From NCBI GenBank assembly GCA_963931055.1, contig OZ006987.1:1426001-1490000 (forward strand): 64,000 bases of DNA, given 5' to 3'. This document shows, in pieces, positions 26,384-33,954 of the stretch (its first letter is position 1; each line of letters starts with the position of its first letter). The notes under the pieces were generated by a model, which saw nothing but the letters and a program-made list of their open reading frames with translations, had not been told where the DNA came from and made no database searches. The DNA is from Coprenecus sp949297365. GTDB taxonomy: Bacteria > Bacteroidota > Bacteroidia > Bacteroidales > UBA932. A program made the position numbers and the translations under genes.

Positions 26384-26456
26384 AGTTCATTTCTCAGTTG
26401 AGAAAAGGAAATCGAAGGACGCAAGCCATAGATGCTCTGCGTCTTTTGCTTTTTTA
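26384..26456 (+). ncRNA. Candidate small RNA of about 70 nt
   Basis: It lies between a promoter and a terminator with no reading frame. The 5' half has TTTCTC (26390-26395) pairing with GAGAAA (26400-26405). The 3' half is a terminator hairpin: GACGCA (26418-26423) with TGCGTC (26438-26443) plus an inner AGC/GCT, then TTTTGCTTTTTT. It ends where the convergent minus-strand gene (26454) stops. Function unknown. Confidence 0.4.
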
Positions 26457-26960
26457 ATGCTCATCTTTTATTCTCCGTTTCCACTTTTTAGCCATCTTAT
26501 TCCGGGCTTTGTCTTTCCCTTCCATATAGTATGCAGTGAGCAGATAGTATTCGTCTTTATTACGAAGATGTTCAAGGACAATAATATAATCTTCATCTTT
26601 GTCCCAAATGTAAGTTCTCATACCTTCCGGCTCTTCAACGGTGAATACTGACATATTGTCTTTTTTCCGCTCTTCAAGGTGAAATCTTACCCAATGTAGT
26701 CTTACAGAGCGAGAAGGGTCATATTCTCTTTTTCTGGTTGCTTTATCTGTTATGATTGTAGTAAGGTGTCTGAAAAAACGTTCCATTGTGTCTTCGCCTT
26801 CAGCGGGGGTCGGATTGAGTTTCTTATTTTTGAAACTGAAGTTAGGGTTATTGACAAAATCCCTGTTGAAAACACCTTTAAGGGAAGATATACGTTGATG
26901 CTCGTTCAGACTGTTTAGTTCAAGCAGCTGGTTATAAGTTTTTAGGAGATTAGTCGGCAT
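26454..26960 (-). CDS. Hypothetical protein, possible barnase/EndoU-like nuclease fold, partner of a DUF3800 protein
   Basis: 168 aa, basic C-terminus, no signal peptide. The last 45 residues (IVLEHLRNKDEYYLLTAYY, then KARNKMAKKWKRR) resemble the end of small phage-type nuclease domains (PBECR-like), where a predicted beta strand ending in TAY is followed by a basic helix. This similarity is judged by eye and is weak. It starts 3 bp after the stop of the DUF3800 gene, so the two are one operon. The gene pair sits just outside the right end of the tRNA-Met island. An unrelated family is quite possible. Confidence 0.4.
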   Translation of the reverse strand: MPTNLLKTYNQLLELNSLNEHQRISSLKGVFNRDFVNNPNFSFKNKKLNPTPAEGEDTMERFFRHLTTIITDKATRKREYDPSRSVRLHWVRFHLEERKKDNMSVFTVEEPEGMRTYIWDKDEDYIIVLEHLRNKDEYYLLTAYYMEGKDKARNKMAKKWKRRIKDEH

Positions 26961-26963
26961 ATA

Positions 26964-27632
26964 CTACTTCAGGTCAATAAAGAACAGATTGAGTTTTGTG
27001 GAATAATTCGTTTTCTTCAAATCGGCAATTCTTGCGTGTTTGCTGATTCTATCAATGATCTTAACCTTTGCTTGGTTCCGCTTTTTAACATCATTTGAGT
27101 TGTATGAAATGGCTCCCATCAAAAAGTCTGCGAGTTGCATCAGTATGCTTTCATCCGACCTGATATTTTGGATGTTGCGGAATACACCATATTTAATATT
27201 CAGTATGGTTTTCAGTTTGCGTACTTTGATAGCCGATAGAGTGTCCTTTATGTCAAGATAAACATTATAATGATCTGTAGTGTCTATTTTATAGTTGAGC
27301 AACTGGTAATACATTTTGTAATAGAAGTCGTCAAATGTATTTTCATCGTTGCACCGTATTTTGGACTTGTCAATTCCGACAGCCCTGAACCATAAATCCG
27401 TATCAAAGAAGTAGTCCACCAAGTCGAGGTAGAAATCAATCTTGGACATTGATACATTGCCCCACTTGATTTCCGCATTGAACTTATGCTTGTTCTTAAG
27501 TTCTTTGATTCTTTCTGTATGCCTTTTGACTTGAGGGTATGCACAACTGACAGACCCCAAAAACATATAATTCTTGTGGTCATTCTCCAGATGGCAACTT
27601 TCATCACAGTATATATTGAAGGTCTTGTCCAT
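26964..27632 (-). CDS. DUF3800 domain protein
   Basis: 222 aa from the ATG at 27632 (an ATG three codons earlier is nearly on top of the predicted transcription start). It begins with the DUF3800 hallmark FNIYCDESCH, an RNase H-like acidic start, followed by FLGSVSCAY and later the conserved LMQLADFLMGAISY near residue 177. DUF3800 proteins are widespread in mobile and defence contexts, and some are predicted nucleases. It is the first gene of a two-gene operon with the 26454-26960 gene. The base composition is AT-rich compared with the core genes. Confidence 0.75.
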   Translation of the reverse strand: MDKTFNIYCDESCHLENDHKNYMFLGSVSCAYPQVKRHTERIKELKNKHKFNAEIKWGNVSMSKIDFYLDLVDYFFDTDLWFRAVGIDKSKIRCNDENTFDDFYYKMYYQLLNYKIDTTDHYNVYLDIKDTLSAIKVRKLKTILNIKYGVFRNIQNIRSDESILMQLADFLMGAISYNSNDVKKRNQAKVKIIDRISKHARIADLKKTNYSTKLNLFFIDLK

Positions 27633-27649
27633 AAGATACATTGTTTATG

Positions 27650-27657
27650 CAAAGGTA
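27650..27657 (-). promoter_or_regulatory. -7 box of the DUF3800 operon
   Basis: TACCTTTG on the minus strand, 17 bp before the ATG at 27632. The -33 region is a poor match. Confidence 0.45.
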
Positions 27658-27778
27658 ATGATTCTTCTCTGATTTAAACTATTGCTATCATTGAATCATC
27701 TTCTTTCCCTCATACACCTCATCGTTAGATACGTCTGCACCGCCATGTGGCTAAAAATATCCGAATGCATCTTGTTGT

Positions 27779-28033
27779 ATGTGCAAAACGCTGTTTATGA
27801 GTGTGCTACCGAGGTCAGGCGTGTGCGTACCTGCCGTTGAGGCATGTGATGGCGGCTCAGTTCCTGAGGGCTGCGTCAGATATTCGGCAGCGGCCGGGGT
27901 GAGGGTGCCGGTAGGGAAGATGCACTCTTTCAGCGGATATTACCGTTTTCAGCAGACGTTCATTTCCTCGGGACTGGATGAGCATATACTCAGTCTGGGA
28001 TATACCCTCGTTTCTAGAATAAAACAGTCTTAG
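27779..28033 (+). pseudogene. C-terminal remnant, DUF2490-like outer-membrane protein
   Basis: Only the last 40 or so residues look like real protein: KMHSFSGYYRFQQTF, then DEHILSLGYTLVSR. This resembles the closing strands of DUF2490-type outer-membrane beta-barrels (the DEHxLxLGY ending). The preceding sequence has no signal peptide and reads as noise. I take it as the decayed end of a larger gene, lost where accessory DNA joins the chromosome. 27660-27778 holds nothing I can support. Confidence 0.4.
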
Positions 28034-28045
28034 TAAATTTATTTA

Positions 28046-28076
28046 TTTGAAAAGATTTGAAAAAACTGTATATTCG
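28046..28076 (+). promoter_or_regulatory. Promoter of pruA
   Basis: TTTG (28046-28049), a 19-bp spacer, then TATATTCG (28069-28076), one mismatch to TAnnTTTG. 36 bp before the start codon. Confidence 0.5.
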
Positions 28077-28112
28077 TGGGTAATTGACAAAACAAATTAA
28101 CTACGATCAAGT

Positions 28113-29744
28113 ATGAAGAATGCAGTTTTCAATTTCCCTGTACCGGCCAATGAACCGGTAAAGTCCTATCTGAAAGGCTCTCCTGAGAGAGTGGCCCTCG
28201 AAGCCGAACTTAAAAGACAGAGCGGTATCCAGCTCGACATACCGTTGATTATCGGCGGCAAGGAGATCCGCACCGGCAACACCGGAAAGGTGGTCATGCC
28301 TCATGACCATGGCCATGTGCTGGCAATATATCACAAGGCGGGTCCTGAGGAGGTTAAAATGGCCATAAAGGCCGCCCTGGATGCGCATGAGGAATGGGCT
28401 GAGCTTGACTGGACAGTCAGGGCCTCGATAATATTGAAGATTGCTGACTTGCTTGCCGGCAAGTACCGCGCTGTCATCAATGCTGCCTGCATGCTCGGCC
28501 AGAGCAAGAACTTCTATCAGGCGGAGATTGACTCGGCCTGCGAGACCATCGATTTCCTGCGCTACAATGCAGCATTTGCTTCCAAGATCTACGGCATCCA
28601 GCCCAAGAGCGGCCCGAACCAGATCAATAGCGTGGAGTACCGTCCTCTCGAGGGATTCATCTTCGCCCTGACCCCGTTCAACTTCACATCCATTGCCTCC
28701 AACCTCTCGATGTCCCCCGTGCTGATGGGCAACACCGTGGTATGGAAGCCCTCTACCACCGCCATTCTCTCGAACTACTACCTGATGAAGATCTACGAGG
28801 AGGCCGGAGTGCCCGCGGGCGTGGTAAACTTCATTCCCGGCAGCGGCGCTGTCATAGGCAAGGAGATCTTCGCCTCAAAGGACCTCGCAGGAGTGCATTT
28901 CACCGGCTCCAGCGCTACCTTCAACACTCTCTGGAAACAGGTGGGCGAGAATATCGCCAATTACCGCTCCTATCCCCGCTTAGTGGGCGAGACCGGCGGC
29001 AAGGACTTCATCTTCGTGCATCCTTCGGCTGTGGCTGAGGAGGTCGGCAATGCGGCTTACTGCGGCGCATTCGAGTATCAGGGCCAGAAGTGCTCCGCCG
29101 CTTCCCGCATGTACGTGCCCAAGTCCCTGTGGCCCGCTGTCCTCGAGAAGATCAAGGATACAGCCGCAAAGGTGATGATGGGTGATGTCTGCGACCCGAT
29201 GAATTTCATCAACGCCGTCATCGATGAGACTTCCTTCGACAACATCGCATCCTACATCGAATACGCCAAGGCATCGAAAGACGCTGAGATCGTGCTGGGC
29301 GGCGGATATGACAAGTCCAAGGGCTATTTCGTGGAGCCTACTGTCATCGTCACCACAGATCCCCATTTCAAGAGCATGGAGGAGGAGATCTTCGGCCCCG
29401 TCCTCACAGTCTACGTCTATGACGACGCTGATGTGGACAAGGCTGTCGAGCTTTGCGACACCACCTCTCCTTACGGCCTGACCGGTGCCATCTGGGGCCG
29501 CGACCGTCTGGCTCTCGAGAAGATTTCCCGCAGGCTGAAATATGCTGCCGGCAACTTCTACATCAACGACAAGCCCACCGGAGCCGTTGTCGGCATGCAG
29601 CCTTTCGGCGGTGCCCGCGCATCCGGTACCAACGACAAGGCCGGCGGCGAGTTCAACCTCATCCGCTGGGTACTGCCCCGCGCTGTCAAGGAGACCCTCG
29701 TGCCTCCCACGGACCACCGCTATACCTACATGAAGGAGGAGTAG
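28113..29744 (+). CDS. pruA: L-glutamate gamma-semialdehyde (P5C) dehydrogenase
   Basis: 543 aa, ALDH superfamily (ALDH4A1-like). It oxidises glutamate semialdehyde/P5C to glutamate with NAD+. The catalytic Glu is in LVGETGGKDF (residue about 293), the catalytic Cys in FEYQGQKCSAASR (residue about 327), and the C-terminal cofactor-pocket motif is MQPFGGARASGTNDKAGG. It completes the route from citrulline through CtlX and RocD encoded at 14.2-16.4 kb, although it is a separate unit here. A terminator follows at 29771-29802. Confidence 0.95.
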   Translation: MKNAVFNFPVPANEPVKSYLKGSPERVALEAELKRQSGIQLDIPLIIGGKEIRTGNTGKVVMPHDHGHVLAIYHKAGPEEVKMAIKAALDAHEEWAELDWTVRASIILKIADLLAGKYRAVINAACMLGQSKNFYQAEIDSACETIDFLRYNAAFASKIYGIQPKSGPNQINSVEYRPLEGFIFALTPFNFTSIASNLSMSPVLMGNTVVWKPSTTAILSNYYLMKIYEEAGVPAGVVNFIPGSGAVIGKEIFASKDLAGVHFTGSSATFNTLWKQVGENIANYRSYPRLVGETGGKDFIFVHPSAVAEEVGNAAYCGAFEYQGQKCSAASRMYVPKSLWPAVLEKIKDTAAKVMMGDVCDPMNFINAVIDETSFDNIASYIEYAKASKDAEIVLGGGYDKSKGYFVEPTVIVTTDPHFKSMEEEIFGPVLTVYVYDDADVDKAVELCDTTSPYGLTGAIWGRDRLALEKISRRLKYAAGNFYINDKPTGAVVGMQPFGGARASGTNDKAGGEFNLIRWVLPRAVKETLVPPTDHRYTYMKEE

Positions 29745-29770
29745 GGCATATGCCTTTCAAGTAAAATCAT

Positions 29771-29802
29771 TCCCCGCCACGGCATTGTGTCAGTGACGGG
29801 GA
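29771..29802. terminator. Terminator between convergent pruA and the regulator gene
   Basis: TCCCCGCCAC (29771-29780) pairs with GTGACGGGGA (29793-29802), one mismatch, with a T-rich tail on the plus strand. Confidence 0.65.
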
Positions 29803-29810
29803 TTCTTATT

Positions 29811-31502
29811 TTATTGGTTTGTCTTTTTCCATGATGCCGGGGTCATACCGGTGCCTTTCTGAAAGGCACGGTGGAAGACAGAGACGGAATTGTATCCTAA
29901 GAAGTCGGCCAACTGTTTAAGGGTCATGTCGTTGTCGGGATTGGCCAGGATGGTCGTTGCCTCTGTGATGCGGTACATGTTGAGCCACGAGTTGAATGAC
30001 ATGCCTGAGAACTCGTTTACTGCCTGGGACAGGTACGTCCTGTTGGTGCCTACTATGGATGCGAATTTCTCCTGCGTCAGATCTTTCTGCCTGTATAGCT
30101 TGTCGGTTTTCATAAGTTTTTCCGATTTCAGGAATATCTCCTTTCTGTTGGCGGAGGAACTGTCCTTGCCGCGTGGCTTGCTCTCTTCATGATGTGTGGC
30201 AAGGTGCTGAGCCACAAGAGTGCGGTACATCTTGAGCTGTTTCCTGTACAGGATAAACATTGAGCATGCGAAGATACAGACCACCAAGGATATGAACAGC
30301 GAGTTGACAAGCATCCTGTCGGACTTCTGTTTCTCCAACTCCTTGGCAATCATCTGACGGTCGTGTTCTATCTGGGAGTTACTCAGGATAAGTCTGTTGA
30401 AATCCTGTTCTTTTTTCTGTACCAGACTGTCCGAGTATGTCATGTATTGCAGGGCGTACTTCAGTGCGGTATCCGGATCTCCTTCCTTACTGTACATTAT
30501 TGCGGTCTTGTAAAGCAGTTCCTGACGGAACTCCATATTCTTGCTTTTCTTGGAAATCTCCAGTCCGCTGAGATACATGCCTATGGCTTCCTGAACCCTT
30601 GTAAGTTTGGAAAGCAGGTTGCCGTATTCCAGATATACGAGCATTGCGGTTCCGGGATCGGTATAGTCTATGTATCTGACGGCTGTACTGTAGTGTTTTT
30701 CAGCCTCGTCTGTGTCTCCTTGCTCAGAGCAGATGCCGGCGTAGATGGCGTGTATGATGGTGTACGTGGTCATGGCTTCCGCCATATGGGCCAGTCTCAT
30801 GGCCTCGATAATATACGGAAGGGCCTCGTCTGTCTTTGAAGAGAGGCACAGCATCTGGGCCATTGGTATGAGGGATATGCATTTGCTGTATTCCGATATG
30901 CCGTTTTCCTGGCCGGCGTTGTATGCCTGTACCGCATAGTCCATACCGCTGCCGTCACCGCGAAGATAGAATAGGGTGACTATATTGGCCAGCATGACGA
31001 TACGGCTTTGTGTGGAACCATATGTTTCCGCGCAGGCCAGCCCGTCCAGATAATACTCCAATGCCTTGGAATAATCCAGTTCAGTCTTGAGGTAGTAGCT
31101 GCCCATGATGTTGTCAAAGTTAATCATAAGGGACGGCTCTCCAGAAGTCTTGACGTAACGGCTTATCATATCGGCATAGTATTTTGCTGAGTCCACTTCG
31201 TTTTCTGTAAACAGGAATGACTGGGCAGTGAAGATGCCGGCGTACATAGCAGTGACCGAGTCTGCCTCACGCATGGCCTTTATCGCAATGGGACGGGCGG
31301 ACTGGATAGTAAGGTCGTGTTGTCCGGTTCTGTTGTAGCTGTTCCAGAGTGTTATCAGGGAGTCTATATGTGTGCCTGATGATTGGGGGCTAATTTTAGC
31401 CCCCATATGTATTTGATTGTCAGCGGTATTGCATGATTGGACTATCCCGGATATCAGAATCGGGAAGAAGAGTAAGAGTAATATTCTATGTCTTGAACTC
31501 AT
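29811..31502 (-). CDS. Membrane-anchored TPR/AraC-type transcriptional regulator (paralog)
   Basis: 563 aa, same layout as the 11575-13275 protein. The signal peptide ends at lipobox-like Cys24 (IVQSC). TPR-like helices span about 60-380 (YSKALEYYLDGLACAE; DEAEKHYSTAVRYI). A single membrane span lies at about 397-419, followed by an AraC-type HTH domain in the last 100 residues (ASIVGTNRTYLSQAVNEFSG; LADFLGYNSVSVFHRAFQ). It is divergent from the seven-gene lipoprotein cluster across 151 bp, which points to local control. A -7 box TATTTTTG lies only 5 bp upstream of the ATG (31507-31514, minus), so the mRNA would be leaderless or another promoter is used. Confidence 0.85.
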   Translation of the reverse strand: MSSRHRILLLLFFPILISGIVQSCNTADNQIHMGAKISPQSSGTHIDSLITLWNSYNRTGQHDLTIQSARPIAIKAMREADSVTAMYAGIFTAQSFLFTENEVDSAKYYADMISRYVKTSGEPSLMINFDNIMGSYYLKTELDYSKALEYYLDGLACAETYGSTQSRIVMLANIVTLFYLRGDGSGMDYAVQAYNAGQENGISEYSKCISLIPMAQMLCLSSKTDEALPYIIEAMRLAHMAEAMTTYTIIHAIYAGICSEQGDTDEAEKHYSTAVRYIDYTDPGTAMLVYLEYGNLLSKLTRVQEAIGMYLSGLEISKKSKNMEFRQELLYKTAIMYSKEGDPDTALKYALQYMTYSDSLVQKKEQDFNRLILSNSQIEHDRQMIAKELEKQKSDRMLVNSLFISLVVCIFACSMFILYRKQLKMYRTLVAQHLATHHEESKPRGKDSSSANRKEIFLKSEKLMKTDKLYRQKDLTQEKFASIVGTNRTYLSQAVNEFSGMSFNSWLNMYRITEATTILANPDNDMTLKQLADFLGYNSVSVFHRAFQKGTGMTPASWKKTNQ

Positions 31503-31506
31503 ACTG

Positions 31507-31614
31507 CAAAAATAGAAAAAATGTGATACGGAAGTGACGATTTGTTAAATTGTCAAATGCTCAAAAAAGATTTGCGGTGGTTTTGTCAAGGACAATATAT
31601 CATAGATAAATTTA
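31507..31614. promoter_or_regulatory. Divergent control region between the regulator and the lipoprotein cluster
   Basis: For the plus strand, TTTG (31582-31585), a 21-bp spacer and TAAATTTA (31607-31614) form a promoter for the lipoprotein cluster. An imperfect palindrome at 31535-31555 has half-sites TGAC-n-ATTT and AAAT-n-GTCA around GTT. It lies upstream of that promoter and overlaps the -33 region of the minus-strand regulator (-7 box TATTTTTG at 31507-31514). It also contains AAATTGTCAAAT-like sequence resembling sites A and B, but with different spacing. A likely operator for autoregulation and activation (inference). Confidence 0.5.
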
Positions 31615-31653
31615 CAATCAGTTTTAAATAACCACCATTAATAATACCTGACC

Positions 31654-33942
31654 ATGAATTTAAAATTCAGATTGATTTGTCCACTGCTTCTGACCGCTGT
31701 CCTGTCAGTTCTTCTTGCGGGCTGCAGAAAAGATGAGGAGGCGGTGCCTGTTATCAACGTTGAGCAGGAACTTTACGAGATCTCGTCGGATAGCAGGCTG
31801 TATACTGTGAATTATAAGATAGAGAATGGAGTTTCCGGAGTCTTGCCGGAGGCCGTGTCCGGTGAGGACTGGGTGACCGGCATTCAGGTGCTTGACGAGA
31901 CATCGCTTACATTCTCTGTGACAGAAAATGATCAAACCGATTCCAGAGAGGGCAGTATTGTCCTCTCCTATCCAGGCGCGGAGAGTGCTGTCATAAGGAT
32001 TGTCCAGGCCGGTTCTACAGGAGACGAGCCGCAGCCGGAGGAAGACATGAGTGTGAAGGTGAGCAATGTGACGGCCTTTGCAGCGGATATAACAGTGATT
32101 CCGAAGGATAAGGAGATGACTTATGTCATACTCAATGGTCTGCAGAGCGACATAGATGCCCTAGGCAGTGATGAGGCTGTTACTGAGTATGCGCTTGGAG
32201 TATTCCAGGAGGCAGCGGATTACTATGGTTACTCGCTTGAGTTCCTTCTTGAGAATTCCTCAATACTGTATCATGGAGACTATGAGGGCAAGATGGACGT
32301 TTTCCAGCCGGAGAGTGACTATTATATATATGCTTTCGGCTTGCAGACTGATGCGACTGTTACGACATCAGTGTTCAAGGCTCCGTTTACTACCACGTCC
32401 GTCACTTGGTATGACCAAAGGATAGATTTTGTCGAGGAACAAGTGGGAACAAGGGATATCAGTATGACGGTGAGTCCTGAAAGCGGGGATTTCCGCTATC
32501 TTGCCGGATATCTTTCTGAAGAGGAGTTTGATGTCATAGCGGATTTTGTCCCGTATATGATACAGGAAACCCAGTTTGTGATTGACATGAATCAGGGCTT
32601 CGGTATAGATATGACATGGGAAACGGTTACAAGGGACGGGGACAGTACTATCAACGCCTCCGGTCTGTTTTCTGACTGCAACTATGTGTTCTGGGCGTTC
32701 GGGGCCGAGCGCGGGTATCAGAATACGGAGTTGTTCACGCAGACAGTTGCCACAAGCGGTGTTGAGGTATCTGATGACTGTACTTTTGATATCAGTATAA
32801 CCGAAACTGGGACGTATGATGTGGCATTTGATGTGATTCCCACGTCCGACCAGACCAGATACGTGGTTCTGGTGACAGAAGCAGAAGACATTTTAGGACT
32901 TGATGACTCCGAGGTGGCTGATGCGTGCATTAATTCATTGAATGAAAGCTCTCCGGGTTGGGCAACCGACGATAATTTTGTATTTCGGGGTCAAGTAAGT
33001 GAGAGTTATGGAGACCTTACGCCTGTTACTTCTTATGTGCTTGTGGTTTTCGGAATTACCACTGAAGGCGAGAGGACTACGGCTGTAGAGATGCGGAACT
33101 TCACTACTCAGGCGGTGCCGCAGTCAGATATGGAGTTGTCAATAGAAGTGGTTTCCAGCACATACTCCAATGTGACGGTCAATATAGCATCGACCTCAGC
33201 AGACGAGGAGTATATGTACGGTATAATGACACGTGATCTATACGAGAGCATGGGTGGAAACGATGAGGCCGTGCTGAACAGCATCATCGCAAGTCATCCG
33301 GAACTTTCGCTGAGATCCGGTGTCGGAGACATGCCCGGACAGATACTGTACTATGATGCTGAGTATGGTTTTATCAAGCCTGGTGAGGATTACGTGCTCT
33401 TTGCTTTCGGATGCAGTTACTGGTATCCCACGACGAGGCTCTTTACAGCGGAGTGCAGTACTCCGGCGCGGGAGGTCAGCGACGCACAGGTGGACATAGA
33501 GATTACGGTGTATAATGGAGACGACTTTGTCGCCTATGACCCTGTGACATACCCCGAGGACAAATACGGTAATCAGGCTGTGGTGTATATCCGCTTCCTG
33601 CCCAATCAGGCGACTGCCTCCTGGTATGGATGGATGGAGACAAGAAGCGCTGAGTATATGGAAGGTCTCAATTATGACATCCTCTTGGGTGCGATCAAGG
33701 ATCGCGGTACTTACTTCGATTCTCCGGCCGCAGGTACTACTGTCGGAGTGCTTCCATGGGATTATCAGAACGTCAGCGTGCTGTCGCTGGGCGTCGATGC
33801 GGCAGGAGTGGATGGAACCCCGATTATCAGAAGCCTTTGTGTGAGTCGTGATGACGCGGAGGATTTTGACCCCTCCGTGCTCGGAGCTCATGCTGCGTCA
33901 GCGCAGGTATTTTACAGTGATTTGGAAAAAACTAACCTTTAA
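31654..33942 (+). CDS. Large exported lipoprotein, BACON-like domain plus four long beta repeats
   Basis: 762 aa. Lipobox Cys24 (LLAGC) is followed by RKDEE, matching the K-(D/E)2 surface-export signal. Residues about 40-125 form a BACON-like domain (EDWVTGI near 75, SLTFSVTENDQTDSREGSI, IRIVQAG). Then come four repeats of about 115 aa, each running from a beta strand (VSNVTAFAADITVIPKDKEMTY) through a helical middle to a closing YxYAFG-type strand (YYIYAFGLQ, YVFWAFGAE, YVLVVFGIT, YVLFAFGCS). The last 120 residues share a domain with the 38534 and 40734 proteins (PNQATASWYGWME). First gene of a seven-lipoprotein cluster. No enzyme motif is seen; a structural or adhesive surface role is a guess. 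Confidence 0.75.
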   Translation: MNLKFRLICPLLLTAVLSVLLAGCRKDEEAVPVINVEQELYEISSDSRLYTVNYKIENGVSGVLPEAVSGEDWVTGIQVLDETSLTFSVTENDQTDSREGSIVLSYPGAESAVIRIVQAGSTGDEPQPEEDMSVKVSNVTAFAADITVIPKDKEMTYVILNGLQSDIDALGSDEAVTEYALGVFQEAADYYGYSLEFLLENSSILYHGDYEGKMDVFQPESDYYIYAFGLQTDATVTTSVFKAPFTTTSVTWYDQRIDFVEEQVGTRDISMTVSPESGDFRYLAGYLSEEEFDVIADFVPYMIQETQFVIDMNQGFGIDMTWETVTRDGDSTINASGLFSDCNYVFWAFGAERGYQNTELFTQTVATSGVEVSDDCTFDISITETGTYDVAFDVIPTSDQTRYVVLVTEAEDILGLDDSEVADACINSLNESSPGWATDDNFVFRGQVSESYGDLTPVTSYVLVVFGITTEGERTTAVEMRNFTTQAVPQSDMELSIEVVSSTYSNVTVNIASTSADEEYMYGIMTRDLYESMGGNDEAVLNSIIASHPELSLRSGVGDMPGQILYYDAEYGFIKPGEDYVLFAFGCSYWYPTTRLFTAECSTPAREVSDAQVDIEITVYNGDDFVAYDPVTYPEDKYGNQAVVYIRFLPNQATASWYGWMETRSAEYMEGLNYDILLGAIKDRGTYFDSPAAGTTVGVLPWDYQNVSVLSLGVDAAGVDGTPIIRSLCVSRDDAEDFDPSVLGAHAASAQVFYSDLEKTNL

Positions 33943-33954
33943 TACAGTAATACG

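Noticed and set aside
26139..26390. 83-aa minus-strand frame next to the tRNA fragment
   Set aside because: Overlaps a terminator and the small-RNA promoter; no recognisable motif or start signal.
31541..31574. Site C as a third exact copy of the A/B operator
   Set aside because: The core AAATTGTCAAAT is similar, but spacing to TTTG differs by 2 or 9 bp depending on the promoter chosen; treated only as a related palindrome.
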